DNA from: Certhia americana
Taxonomy: Eukaryota > Chordata > Aves > Passeriformes > Certhiidae
NCBI GenBank assembly: GCA_018697195.1
Contig: CM031866.1
Coordinates: forward strand, 3,793,418-3,857,417
Direction of reading: 5' to 3'
Length of the DNA stretch: 64,000 nucleotides
Shown: one piece after another, positions 31,681 to 43,859 of the stretch
Position numbering within the stretch: position 1 is the stretch's first letter
How the letters are laid out: each line of letters begins with the position of its first letter
The notes under the pieces: generated by a model
The model's database searches: none
What the model was told of the DNA's origin: nothing
What the model saw: the letters and a program-made list of their open reading frames with translations, nothing else
Program-made: the position numbers and the translations under genes

Positions 31681-32824
31681 GAAAAGGCAGCACCTGAAGA
31701 AGCAGTTTGCTGCAGGCAATCTCATCTCTTCTTGTTACAGACAGTTTTATCCTCTTAATTTCCAGTGGTCACTGGAAATCCTTACAGTCCTGTGCAGTTT
31801 CTGGCTCCTGCCTGGACACCACCACATCAAACCAGCCTTTGCAGCATCCAAGGCAGGGAGGGGGGCACAGTCTGGCACCTGGTTTGCACACAAAATCTTG
31901 TTTTGATATGTGTCTTTTACCTTTTACCTTTCTGTGACATTTCTGAATGTTTTGAGGTTGCTTTTTTATTTTTTTATTGTTTATTTTAATTAAACATGAC
32001 TAAACAATGATTCTCTGAGTGGGAATCATTCTTCCTAATAACCACAGTGTGCATGCTAACTATACTAAAAATAAATCTTGTCTCTGACTAGTTAAAAATT
32101 GCAGTGATTTGTTGATGCTTTTTACCTGTCACTAGTAAGATATAAATATAAATAAGTAGAATTACATTTAAAATATCCATCACTTCACATATGGAGAGTG
32201 GCAATGAGTGGGCTGTAATAATAAAATATACTTTATAAGTGTCATAATCATTCAGACACCAGGAACTCATAAGCCACAGATCTGACGTTCAGATGATGAA
32301 TTGTGATTTTGTTTTAAAAGCCAGACATGTCAACTCCATGTGCATATTGGGAATTGTAGTTCAAGTGACCTCTGCTAAAACGCTGACCTTAACAATGACT
32401 TTGTTTTACATTTTCCAGAAACTTTTTAAGTAGGTGTGATATTTTCCAAATGCAGTTGTTGGACTAATGCTTTTATAAAGTAATTTAAAATATATTTGAC
32501 ACCTTTGTTGTGTTCATATATTATATGGCACAGAAAATGAGATTCAGTGGATGGCTTAAAATTAATTCTATTTTGGGGTTCTGGTAACATCCTAAACCCC
32601 TTGAGGTTCACCTGTTTGACATATGATATCACCGATAAGATGGTATTCTTCTAAAACTCTACAGCTCATCCATTCTTGCACGCAATAAATAAATATATTA
32701 GATATACATACGGATGAGTGTTTGTATTGGTGCATATAAAGTGGATTAGAAAACACTCAAGGGAGACTCCAAGGACTGCAGGGATCTAAAAGCTGATGGA
32801 GGAAGGTTGATTCAGTGGACTTCA
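31681..32824. other. Non-coding segment
   Basis: AT-rich around 31960-32250. No gene recognised. Confidence 0.45.
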
Positions 32825-33010
32825 GAGACCTGGATTCTGCTCCCCTCTCTGCTGCATGTTCCTCCTGTGTGACCTTGGACATGCCATTTAAACCCAAATC
32901 CTAGAAGTATTTAGTCTCCTGATTCCTGACAAGGTGCCTGATTCATGCTGATTTCAGCAGGAATTTAAGATCTGAAAAGGCACTGAGCACTAAAATCCCT
33001 TGAAAGATCA
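32825..33010. repeat. Degraded ancient repeats (MIR-like, then amniote type)
   Basis: CTGTGTGACCTTGGACATGC matches a MIR core; the following AGTATTTAGTCTCCTGATT, GATTTCAGCAGGAATTTAAG and GAAAAGGCACTGAGCACTAA resemble pieces of the TTAGGCACCT / GCTCAGCACCTTTGAAAATC type of ancient amniote repeat. Diverged. Confidence 0.38.
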
Positions 33011-33600
33011 GGGTTAAATTTCTCGGGGGCTTAACCAAGATGGAGACCCTGCTGTTTCACAGGGACTTTGCTTGGGTGAGATCATAAAGGATCATAAGGC
33101 AGCCTGGTCCTGGTAGTTGTACAAATGTGTGAAATGCTGTTTCTGATTCCCTGCAAATAGCTGCATACACTGTATAGATGTAATTATAGTCATATCAAAT
33201 GAAAACACAATTAAGTTCCAGAATTGGAGCTGATTGGCATAACAAAGCTGAGATTTACTGCTTCCTTCACCAGACCAGCGCAGGTTCTAACACAAATCAT
33301 GCCTCTTAGCCTTCAATTTGATAAACTTTCAGCTATTTTGACATGTAGAGCCAACTGCAGCCTACTCCATCCTGACAAAAAGAGCCTAACAAATGGATTT
33401 TCAGTCACCCACTGAACAGAGCTAGATGACAGATCTACATGAAATCCTTTTTGGAGAGAAGGCAGCCTTTTAACTTGATTGATGAAATTATATCTAAATC
33501 TAGTAGATTTGGGACTTCAAAGGCATTTTTGCCTACTTAGGGCATCCCAGATGAAGGGAGTATGCTATTTGTACCAAACTCCCATGCTCAAGTGGTTTGC
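33011..33600. other. Non-coding segment
   Basis: Short plus frame only; no repeat recognised. Confidence 0.45.
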
Positions 33601-33820
33601 AAATTGACCCCTTTGTAATAGGTTAAAGGTTCCGCGCAAGATAACGGTGGTTCATTTTGATTAATTATGTCAGGGAATTAATGTATGATTACTAACTTTT
33701 AGCAGACCCTGCTCTTTCTGACCTCGAGCTGCTTGTTTGTGTGGCTGGTTGTAATTTTCGACCAATGGGTTACGAGAGGTCACTGTGTGGTCAGCATATT
33801 TTAAACAAAGAAAAGGGAGG
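33601..33820. promoter_or_regulatory. Candidate nuclear-receptor response region
   Basis: Several nuclear-receptor half-sites lie within 190 bases: TTGACCC (33604-33610, reverse), AGGTTA-A-AGGTTC as a DR1 (33620-33632), TGACCT (33719-33724, reverse), then GGGTTA-N4-AGGTCA-N5-TGGTCA (33767-33793), i.e. overlapping DR4 and DR5 arrangements. A TTAATTA homeodomain core (33661-33667) and a CCAAT box (33762-33766) are also present, with CpGs in TTCCGCGCAAG, ATAACGGTGG, CCTCGAGC, TTTTCGACC and TTACGAGAGG. DR1 spacing is used by HNF4/COUP-TF/RXR, DR4 by TR/LXR, DR5 by RAR. Binding is not shown by sequence; the clustering is. Confidence 0.4.
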
Positions 33821-34059
33821 TGGGGAAGGGGGAACGGAGAAACAGCAATCTTAGATCAGAGTGGGTGGACTACAGTTTACTGGCCTGACAGGGGAGATTT
33901 GTTGAGTGTTTTAACAGTAGATTTTTATACATTTACCCTTTCCAATAAAATATTCTTCTGAAGAGCTGAGAGAGTGGCCTGGAAAGATGTTGGGAGGATA
34001 ATTTAACAGTTGAATGTTAAGCCCATAATTGCACTTCATACTGGTTTCAATAGTAGAGA
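33821..34059. other. Non-coding spacer
   Basis: Purine-rich 33810-33845; otherwise nothing specific. Confidence 0.4.
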
Positions 34060-34240
34060 ACCTTGTTAAAAAATAAATTGGTCAGTGTTGTGTTTAGCAC
34101 TTGGATTGGCTGGAAGTGAGGCTGAAAGCTTCTGATTAAGCCAATGCCTGGGAAATGCTGCTTACAAATTTCTAAACCAATCACTGAGGAGATAGCAAAG
34201 GTTGATAAAACGAGGGTTTGTTGGGATTTAGCTACATTTC
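34060..34240. promoter_or_regulatory. Cluster of four CCAAT boxes
   Basis: ATTGG at 34077-34081 and 34105-34109, CCAAT at 34141-34145 and 34177-34181: two in each orientation, with starts spaced 28, 36 and 36 bases. GATTGGCTGG and AACCAATCACTG are good NF-Y-type contexts, and TTGGC / GCCAA halves also suit NFI. No TATA box or CpG island is nearby, so a distal element is more likely than a promoter. Confidence 0.3.
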
Positions 34241-35220
34241 ATATTTTAAACCCTTGGCTGAATATGTGAAGCCATCTGAGAGCTTCTAAAGACTAGAAAG
34301 GAAATATGTGAGACCCAATCCTGTACAAATCTCAGCCTGCTGAATCAACTGTATTCACTGTGTTCAGTATGGTATTGAATGGAATTGCTCATGCTGAAAG
34401 AGAGGACTGTGCCTAGGTCTTCACAGGACATTAGCTTTACTATAAAAATCATGGGTAGATGAAGGGTGTAGGAGCCTTAAATTCCTCCAGTCCTTGCACA
34501 AATGTGTGGTCTGATTCTGGCAGAGATCTGCAGACAGCAGGAGATGTGCAGGTACTTTTATAGCAATTAAAGTGGGACTTGAGTTTGAGAGTTGCTGCAT
34601 GTAAAGAGTCATTGAAACCCGGGATGTTTAGCACTTGTGAAAATCAAGTAATATTGCAGGGCCTAAATATACATGGAATTAAGCAACCAACAGAAAATGT
34701 TAAGACAAAATTGCTATTATCTTACCTGGGCCTCAGTCCTCTGTTAAAAATGTGTCTAAAATGCCTGCGTTGTTTATAGGAACACCGAGAGGCTTTTCAT
34801 TCATGTTGGCACTGTGCTTTATGGTCCTTAGATGAAAGGCACTACTGATGCTTAAAGAATGATTATTATTGTAATACTTATGCTAAGAACAATAAGCACA
34901 TTTGTTTTATTTTCCACCAAGCTCCTTCAAACACCAGGGTGTCCAATTAGGAATAAGGGCTGGGACTTTGATGAAACTTTTCCAGTTTGTTTTGGAAACT
35001 CCAATTTTGCTTTACTCTTGGTTGTACATCTTTGCCTACATGTGGTTTTGTATTCGGCTTTGGATCTCCTTAATTTTGTTATTCCCTGCAAAAATGTGCT
35101 CTCGCCAAACTATCTTTTGCATTTTAAGTGAGAACATTTTAAACAAGCTTTGTAAGAGGAGAAACAGATATTATCTGAATAAAAGTGTGTGGTGTTAGTT
35201 GGGCCAGGAAAGTACACTTA
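34241..35220. other. Non-coding segment
   Basis: Short frames on both strands; no domain or repeat recognised. Confidence 0.45.
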
Positions 35221-35380
35221 GGGCTAAAAAGATGTGAAATTTTGAGGGAGGAAGAATTTGAAGGAAAAAAAGAGATGAGAGATGTAAGGACAGTGAATAT
35301 GATGATAAGAATGTGTACAGACAGAGAGATAGGAGTCATGACAAAGGAAGAGAGAAGCTAAAGGAAAGAGAAAAAGAAAC
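35221..35380 (+). repeat. Purine-rich tract
   Basis: About 160 bases strongly biased to A and G on plus (for example GAGGGAGGAAGAATTTGAAG and AGGAAAGAGAAAAAGAAAC). Low-complexity, not a clean microsatellite. Confidence 0.7.
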
Positions 35381-37969
35381 ATTTGAAGTTTTTATATATT
35401 TATAGATAAACCTGTGTGTCACGGTATGCTAAAATTGCCTGGGTTTTCTGAAAATCACCCCATACAGAAATGAAGGCAAGCAATAAGACTCAAGATTTGT
35501 TTTACAGGCAGTGGGAAAACAAATCTCTGACAGGACTTGAAGGCTGAGCTGTTATAATCAGTTGGCAGAGGACTGATCATTGCTGATTGCCCTGCAGCTT
35601 TTTCCAGCCAACCCACGCTAAGCATAATTCAAACTGGTGTCTTTTGCCACTTAGCAAAGAAAGGAAATTCTTATGCCAGGGTGACAATTCTTTAATCCAG
35701 TGTCCTGTTCACGGGGGGAGCAAGGAACTACTACTTTAGGCACCCTGACCCTACTCCATGAGTGACAACCAGAAATTCAGTTTTCTGCTCCCTGCTTTGG
35801 TTATTAGTTGCAACTGCCTCTTGAGCTCTTAATTTAATGGAAAGTCTCACAGCTGCTGTCAGAGCATGGATGTCACTATTATTTACTTATTTAGTAATTT
35901 TACAGTAGTGTTGGGGATCTCAGGCAGGTCCTTGTGCACACATTTAATAAATGACAAGCCCGCCTCAAATTATTTACAATCAAAACTGTTGATTCAGGGA
36001 AGTACTTGTACATACGTGGTCTTCCAGGAATCACAAAAGCACATGTTAATTTGCTGTCATATGTAGATGAAAACTTCCTTCAGTGCTCTGTGTCCAGAAC
36101 TAGGTCCTGAGCTGAAAACATAACAAGCTGTGGGAAAATAAAGTAGCAGAAGTAAGGATTTTGGGATGTACTAGCGGTGTTGGAACACTTTCAGCTGGGT
36201 TTTATAATAAAATGAGATTTATGCAATCATGTTTTCTGTCAATCTACCAATAATAACACTTAAACTTGGACAGTATTAACCACCCTTGGCAAAAGGATGG
36301 GCAGCTCTGGAATAACATAGGTCTGTGGGCAGAAGCACAAAGCCTGCAGTTTATCCTGTTCCCAAAATGCCTCCAGTGCTGGAGCTTTCATGGTACCCAG
36401 CTGCTCACGGTGGAGCATTGGGGTAAAACAACACAGGCACAACCATGCTTTTAGCTACATGAGCACCTACCCTGCAGAAAGGTCAAATATCAGGTTTTAG
36501 AAATTCCACTTCCCAGGGAACCACTGGCATATTTGTTCCTGAGCATAAGGGAATGAGTTACTCAACCCTTTGAAAGTGAAGGGAATTTGGTGCTGCTTCC
36601 TATGGAGAAAGGATCATACCCTGTTACACAGCCTGTAGGGACAAAAAATATTTGTTTCCTTTGCTAATAGGGGAAAACAAAGCAAATTAGAACCAACAAT
36701 CTGTGGGTCTGGAAGAGAATATGCCAGGTATTAGTTGCTTTTTACATGTTTGTACATCAGAGACTTGCATTTTCTTGCTCCTGTGTGTGCCCAAGGTTTT
36801 GGTGCTTGTACATGCTCTGATTAAAGATCAATTCTGAACAGTGCTCTTTAATTTAATGATCTTAATAAGCACATAGGGGGATTGTCTTTACTGTATAGGC
36901 AAAAACAATGCTACATGCTTCAACATGAAACATAATTAGGGTGAGCAGTAAAATAACGGGGTGAGGGGGAAGGGGACATTTTTTAAAAAACGAGCACAGA
37001 GGTGACTTCCAACAAAACTTCAAAACCAGCTTGGCTAACAATGAACATAGCCCCATTCTTTTTAATCATCAACAAAATCTATCACACATGTTCTTTCAAG
37101 TAAAGTTTATTAGAAAGAAATTGCTACTAGAGAACCACATGTGAGCTCTGACTTGGCAAGGTCAGGCCAGGGCAATAAACCCTTGAACTTTACAAATATG
37201 CAAAGCTGACATAAATAACAAATTAAACCCAGCCAGGTGTAGAGCTGCAGTGAGCTGCTTGCCAGAAAGATTCAAACTCTGGCCAGCGTGACCTCTGTTA
37301 GCTTGTGTGGAAAGCAGGGGCTTATCTCCTCGGCTTGTTGTCCATTAGGGTTCATACCTGTGGGCTCAGGTCACCTTCTTCTCATTAGCTTAGAAAAATT
37401 ATATCACTTCATTAGAGGTGTTTGTTCAGCTTCTGAGTGTCCCCAGGCATTTGGATGTGTTGCTGGGTGAGTGCTGATTTTGTCAGAGCTGCAGACTCCT
37501 GGTGTTTTGGGTCCTTTTTTAGGGATAAGCCCAGGATCAACCAGCAAGAGGGAGCGTGAAGATTCCTCTGCTGTGGGATTTGGTGAGATAAGACAGGAAG
37601 GAGAGGACTGGGGTCTTCGTTCACTATATAGGGTGAAAAATGCCTGGTTAGAAGAAGTCTGGCCGATAATAAACATAAATGAACCACAAGCTGGTTGGCT
37701 GGCCCTGTGAGCCCTCTGAGAGTGGCTGCTCGTGTCGCTCACAGAATCACACATCACCCGAGAGCTATTTTGGATCAAGCTCTAAGTGGTTCTTCAGAAA
37801 AGGGAGCTGATCCTTGCACCAATTTTAGACATATCTGTTGTAAATTCTCTGTGTAATCAGGACTTCATTAGAGGTGTAATTGTCACTGCAATCAATCACT
37901 GTATCATTCCGAGCATCACTGACAGATTTCCAGAGGCGTTCAGCTGCAGATACACCATCTCAGTGGGAT
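35381..37969. other. Non-coding segment
   Basis: Overlapping frames on both strands at 37400-37780 (up to 124 codons) lack domains. A GTGAGT donor-like site at 37466 has no convincing exon. No repeat recognised by eye. Confidence 0.45.
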
Positions 37970-38160
37970 TTTCAAATGTCTCTTAAGTGCATTAAGCACC
38001 TAACTCCCACTGAATGCTCAAGGGGTTTTAAAATCCCACTATGTGTCTCTCTATGTCTTGCCCTTAAACAAGTGCTTAATTTTAAGTGCAGGTAGTTTCA
38101 TTGATGTGTGCAGCGCTACTACTCGTGTGGTTAAACATGTGCTTAAATGTGCAGTTAAAC
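37970..38160. repeat. Two adjoining ancient amniote palindromic repeats
   Basis: Left part (TTTTCAAATGTCTCTTAAG, AGCACCTAACTCCCACTGAA, GGGGTTTTAAAATCCCAC) resembles the TTTTCAAAAGCACCTAAGT...TTTTGAAAATCCCAC family. Right part (AAACAAGTGCTTAATTTTAA, TACTCGTGTGGTTAAACATG, TGCTTAAATGTGC) resembles the TTAAGCACATGCTTAA family with its central CCCATTGA segment. Both are short inverted-repeat elements known across reptiles and birds. Confidence 0.55.
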
Positions 38161-38499
38161 CATGGCCATAATGGGTGGGGGAGGAATTTGGTGAAAACAT
38201 ACAGTGCTTTAAATATTAAATGTTTCACTATCACACCTTAATTTTTGGATACTGGTTTGAGGCAGAAGCGGTGAAAAAAAAAGTCTCTTTAGACTTGAAA
38301 ATTGAGGAAATTTGTTCTGAGAATCACAAAAAGGAAATAATATGGCACACTGGGGTATGATGTTCTACAGAATCTCTTTACAAGTGTAACCAGACTTTAC
38401 AATCTTTGCTGTGAGAATTGCTTTGACTTTTTTTTTTTTCAAATGCAAAGCCAGACCTCTTACAAAAACATTCACCCTGAGAGACAATATTCTGTAGTG
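38161..38499. other. Non-coding spacer
   Basis: Contains A-run at 38274-38282 and T-run at about 38430-38439; nothing else specific. Confidence 0.4.
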
Positions 38500-38695
38500 A
38501 CTACTGAGCTGTTGTGTCCTCTTGAGCAACACGTTTCACCTCTCTGCGCTTCTCTTTTCCCTCCCACTGTCTTTACTATTTATATTATAAGAACTCTGGG
38601 GCAGGGACAGTCTCTGTGTTTGCATAGCTCTCTCCATAATGGTGTTGTCTCTCTGCTGGGATTGCCCAGTGCTGTCGTTAGTAAAATCTAGTGAC
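38500..38695 (+). repeat. Ancient amniote SINE-like repeat
   Basis: GAGCAACACGTTTCACCTCT, CTGCGCTTCTCTTTTCCCTC, ATAAGAACTCTGGGGCAGGG, ACAGTCTCTGTGTTTGCATA and a decayed CCTAGCACAATGG-like part follow the order of the ancient amniote repeat with TGTAAGCTCTTTGGGGCAGG. Its plus orientation is clear. Confidence 0.6.
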
Positions 38696-41600
38696 TACCT
38701 TGCACAATAAAAAAACCCTGCAGGAATAGGAAATTGGAAAAAAGCCCTGAGTCTTGCTCTTAGTAAGTCAGGTTTTAGTTTTGTCTTTGAGTCACAGGTT
38801 ATGGCTCTTCAACACATGAGGTTTATATAGACTTGCTAAAGAGATCTGTCCTGATAAATGGGTCGGATGCTTTTTATAGAGTTCTCCACTGGGTCCACTC
38901 CATCATAATGAAGCTTCAACACAGGCCTCCACAGAGCTCCAGGAGAGAAATCTGGGAAGGAGAAAGTGAAGGGAGATTGGGTGAGTTTACACTATGTGTT
39001 AAGTGGAAGAGCTGCAAAGAGGTTGGGAGACTTGTCATGACATGCAATTAAAGGCTCCTCTGGGAGTGTCTGTATAAACTCTACATGTAGCAGAAAGAAA
39101 ACAGACAGCTGACAGTTGTACTGTGAAGTCTTAGAAGAATATACAGTGTTCACTGCTGACACTCAAAGGCAATTTTGCTGAGTTCTGTGAAGTCTAAACA
39201 CTTTTACTTAAAGAGTTATGGACAATTCCTGTCAAAGAACTGGAATTTCTGCCCTAGCTGTTATGAGTTAGCTTCCAGGAACCTCTCTTGAACTGAACAT
39301 GACACACACTTTGTTTGTTTTGGTTATGTTTCCATTTGATGAAGGCTCTTACTGGTGCTCTTTTGCCTTTGCTATTGATCGTGGCTGGAGCATGTGACAG
39401 GTATCTCAATCACCTGGATTCCTGTTTGGAGCACATCCTGGGATCCTTGGGTCAGGCTCTTTGTTGCGTGTCTCCCTGATTTTCTAGCAGGGGTGTGTGT
39501 TCATGTGTGACACACCCAGAAGTGTAAATGGGGGGACACAGGGAAAGGACAAATTCTACAGGGTTTTGAGCACTGAGGAGCAACTAAATCTGGGAAGGAC
39601 CCCATTTTTGTGTGCCTTGAGACATGTGTTGGTGGTTGAGGCTGCTGGTTGGGAGGGGAGGGAGAAAAGAAAACTTCTGATCTACCAAATCCTTTAACCC
39701 CCTTTTTCTTAGGGGGTCTGAGAAGCCTGACTGAGGATCTGCATTGGTGTGAGGCTGTGACTGCTTGATATATTTAATTAAAAGGAAATCTCTTCAGGTC
39801 TGCAGTGGAACTTGTGGTCAAAATGGCACAGCCATGGAGGCTCACACCTCCATCAGGCTCACTCAAAGCAAGAGCTTTATGCTTCTCTTAGTGACCTCAG
39901 TGAGGTCCCCAAGCCCAGGTTGTTGGCTGATTTGGTCAAGCCCTACCTTTCCCATAACACCTCCCTGAGTCAGTGTTGTGAAGTGATTTCTATTTACTCC
40001 ATGAACATCTCCATTCTATATTGGGGAGTCTGTTGTTTTTCTTATTGCCTTTGTCACCACAACAAAAGGGAGAAATTCACTGGGCCAAGAAGCGAGGGAG
40101 ACATCATCCTTTCTTTATTTTCTTTTAGCATTCAACATGCAGTTCCCTAATGAAAAAGAGTGAAGATGTAGAGAACCTGAGCATCATTCAAAGCATCAGA
40201 GACATTATCACAAACTGTTATGGCTATTTATTTTTGGTATGGGATGTCTTTACTTCAAAAAGTACTTAGAAGTCCTTTAGGAGGAAGTCAAGTAAATTTT
40301 TATTTCTTTCTAGGTGTAAGGGAATGGCAAATGAGAAGCAAACAACTTGGAATTTAACAACCAGAATTCTGAAACAACCAGAGAATTTGGAGTGCAAATC
40401 TAATTTATAAGATAAGACTGGTGATGGGAAATATAGACAACTCTAAGTTTTGATGGTTGGACCAGGCTCAGAGCCTAAAGGCATATATAACTGAAGGGTA
40501 TGAAATATTTAAAAGAAGGTTTATTTGGAGTCCTCAAAACTGACAGGATTTTAAATACAAGATCATATGGCAAGAAAGCTCAACATCATTCTTGTCAGGG
40601 TGAATTAACTGTGGTGTATAGCCCCATATAAATAAACAGCCATGGAAACTCCCGGATTCATTTAAAGTCCTGAGAAACAAAATTATCTCCATTCAGAAGA
40701 AAAAAATTAATGAGACCAGGGTAGGAAGAAAGAGGACAAACTGAAGCTTTCTGAGGAATTCTGTCAGCACATATTTCTCAGATAAATCCTCAATTATTTT
40801 AAAAGTATACAGAAAAAAATTGTATTTAGAGGGTCCATTGTTTATTGCCCAGTACAATTGGCATTGGTTGCAATGAATTTCACTTACAGTGCATTTCATA
40901 ACACAATCTTTCAGTTAAATCTTTCCCTTCTAGGTGTTTCTTCAAGATTTTGGTGAAGTGCTCCTCCTCAGGGGAGGAAGTTGCTATTATTATTGTAAGG
41001 ACATTCAGCCAGGTTGTACCTGAGAGACTCATTGAGAGTATTCATCTGTCTCTCCTTATTTAATCCTTCTCACTACTGGAGCCCCTCCTGCCTCAAAAAG
41101 CATCTCCCCTTGCTTAGACTGCTGAAATCTGTGACCAAACAGAAAATAGTTTGGCCCAGTAAATGGTAATGAATTCCAGTGTGTTGGTCATTCTGATGAA
41201 AAGCACATAAATGGAGAGGAGTCTTGACCAAGAGCTTGTTACAGCAATGTGAACCTCCTTCTACCTTATCTGTGCACCAAAACACACTTTGGGAAGACTT
41301 CAAGGATCTCCACCATGCCAGAATGTCTCCTTCCTAAGCTGTAGCAGAGAGCTGCCAGCATGGTATTTGTACTGCTGTGGGAGCCTTTCTGCAGAAGGTC
41401 AGTGGGGGAGTGTAATCAGTTTAGAACTGGATGTTGTAACTTACTTCAATGGAAGTTTTTTTTTTCTAAAGGTGACATTAAGATGAAATATTTAAGATAA
41501 ACCAGAAGATTTGAGTGGAAATTCACAATGTCCCTCTGAAACAGTCCATGCTGATTTACTGATCTTCCACTTTCAATTTATGAGCTGAGACCAGAGTATA

Positions 41601-41770
41601 CCACTGGAGGATGAGAATAGAGTAGTCATATTAGAGCCAGCTCATATATCCTACGGACAGACTTTGGAAGAATTAGAAAGTATAATAAAGTGCTTGTCCC
41701 TTTAAGACACTGCTTGGATCCTTGCCAATTTAGATCCCAGAGCATTAGATATTTTAAAAGCCCTTAAAAC
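38696..41770. other. Non-coding segment
   Basis: About 3 kb of unique-looking DNA. The 112-codon frame at 39812-40150 has no domain. I see no repeat, RNA gene or strong motif cluster. Confidence 0.5.
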
Positions 41771-41820
41771 TGTCTCTTTTTCTTTTTCTTTGTTTTTTTT
41801 TTTTTTTTTTCCCTTTTCCT
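41771..41820 (+). repeat. T-rich tract with T18
   Basis: CTCTTTTTCTTTTTCTTTG followed by eighteen T (41793-41810) and CCCTTTTCCTTG. Low-complexity; no AATAAA on minus beside it. Confidence 0.85.
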
Positions 41821-42140
41821 TGTTTGAGGTTTTCACCTTTTAACAATGCAGAAACAATGGTAGGAGCATCCTTTGCTTTACAGCTTTCTCCCCCTACAGC
41901 TTATTAAGAGTGGAATTCTGTCCCCCATCACATTATTTTAAACACAAAATAACCCTTTAGAAGGCAGAGCATGCCTGTGACATGCACAAGAGAGAGAAAA
42001 CATACCTTGTTTTAAAAAGGCAAATCCTTGGTTTTACATAGGAGCAGTAACACTGGGATACACAAGGGCATCCAGGTACTTTGCAAGCACATAAATACTG
42101 CCAGGGCACTGCAGTGACCTTTGGTCTCTGACATTTTCAG

Positions 42141-42343
42141 CTAATGGTCACCGTATGTGGCAAGAAAAGCTGACCCTGCCATTGCTGGGGGACCTCCTTG
42201 GAGGTTTGGATGTCTCCTTGGAGAGCAGACATCTTATCAGTGAGCTCAACAGCCCGTGGGTCAAACAGAAGTCCCAGTTTGGGCTCTGCTACAGCGCCCA
42301 GTGTCACACACCCAACACAGCCACCCCTCCCAGGGAGAGCAAG
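42141..42343 (+). other. Exon-like coding segment, unidentified
   Basis: Acceptor TCTCTGACATTTTCAG ends at 42140; AAG before GTGGCT gives a donor at 42344. The 203 bases between are open in one frame for 67 codons, beginning NGHRMWQEKLTLPLLGDLLG and ending TPPRESK. Codon use is G/C-ending and the segment is more GC-rich than its flanks, as for vertebrate exons. A second frame is also open, which lowers the weight. I do not recognise the protein and see no partner exon. If unspliced, the frame runs 14 codons further (VASKGSQSFCKYF) to a stop near 42385. Confidence 0.23.
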
Positions 42344-43850
42344 GTGGCTTCAAAGGGGTCACAATCATTCTGCAAGTATTTCTGAAGTGAATTTTGTTAG
42401 AAAATGACCACTCTGCTAATGGTTAGAATGCTTAAATAAGGATTTTGTTTGAAGATACTGTCCCAAAAAGGTTTTTGGAGATTTGTCTTAGGGCTGAGCT
42501 CTGAAATACAGTTTGATGCAAGAAAAAAGGAATTTGGGTAAAGAAGAAAGGTGGTCTGGGACAAGAATAAATAAAAAGTGAAATAATAAGCCATCAGTCT
42601 GGTTCCATTTTCTGAACAATACAGAGTAGAGAAAGGATCCAAGGGTCTTTATGTCATAACACATGAATGGAAAATTGTGATTCATTCCCCTGTTTGCTAT
42701 TTCTTCAGATCTGATTTTTCTTCTGGTAGGAACTCAGGCAAAGATCCCCTCCAATTTTAGGCAGCAATTTCATCTCATGCAATGGGGAGATTAAGCCTGC
42801 TGAAAGACCTCTTTAAAGGAGGATTCAATATTCCCGTCTCTCTTCATGGAGATTATAAGATAATGCATCTGGAACAACATTAGCTCATCCAGGTCTGTGG
42901 TTTTATTCTTGATAATCAAATCCCGAAATCTCATTCTCCATCTGCTTGAACATATTTTTGGGTAAGGAGTAGGCTTCAGCTACCACACATGGCTGTGGTC
43001 AGATATTGTGAGATCTCCTAAACATGAACAGAAAATTTCCGTCCCCTAAGTCATATCTAAACATTCCTCTTTCTCTTGAGCTGTATTTTCTTTCTGCAGC
43101 TGAGAGAGTTATGGTAGTTCAGGCCAAGAGAACATGTTTATTTCTTCTTTGGTAGTGTTTACTCAGCAGACTCCCAAACTTGGGTTCAGGCTGCCTTTTC
43201 TTTCAAATGAGAATTATTTTGATGGCCTCAGCCTTATTCTATATAGTGCAGTTGTGTCAAGAGCTAGCATTAAGTCACTGTCTGTCTGGATTAAGTTTTA
43301 AGGGTACAATGAAGAGTCTGTGGATGTCTGGTTAGGAGACAGCTGGCCAGATGGACATAGACTTCCTTCTGAGTCTCAGCAACATCTGCATCTTAAACAA
43401 CAAGAGTATTTCTTACAAAACCAAGTGGGTTTCCTGTTAAGTTTAGCCTAGAAGTGAGATAATTATAGGGAAAAAAAAAGCTGAAACACATCTTAGGAGC
43501 TTTTAGGAGCTTATGACACTTTGTTTGGCCTTTTGAGACAGCTATTAGTCATTTATCCCCTTTCAACTGGAGAGCACTGGAGTGCAACATCTGTGCTCTG
43601 CTTCACCTTCCTCAGGACCATTCAGCAGAGATGGAGCAGATCTTTCCACCAGCATCAATCTCCTGTCTCAGACATCTGTCTCTCTCTGTCTCACAAAGTT
43701 TTGCATTTTGTCAGTGAGGACATTACTTTTTTAGTGACTTATGCAAAAGCAATTTTCTTTTAATGTTAATTGTAACATTATAAAACATACATTATACATT
43801 AACTCTAGTCTTACAACTTCTCTAATTATTAATCATACATCTAATAAACA
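42344..43850. other. Non-coding segment
   Basis: Short frames; a repeated TTAGGAGCTT near 43492-43511. No gene recognised. Confidence 0.45.
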
Positions 43851-43859
43851 AATCCATAA

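Noticed and set aside
31496..31725. Minus frames near 31500-31725
   Set aside because: Lie in the CR1 3' fragment; not a reverse transcriptase reading frame.
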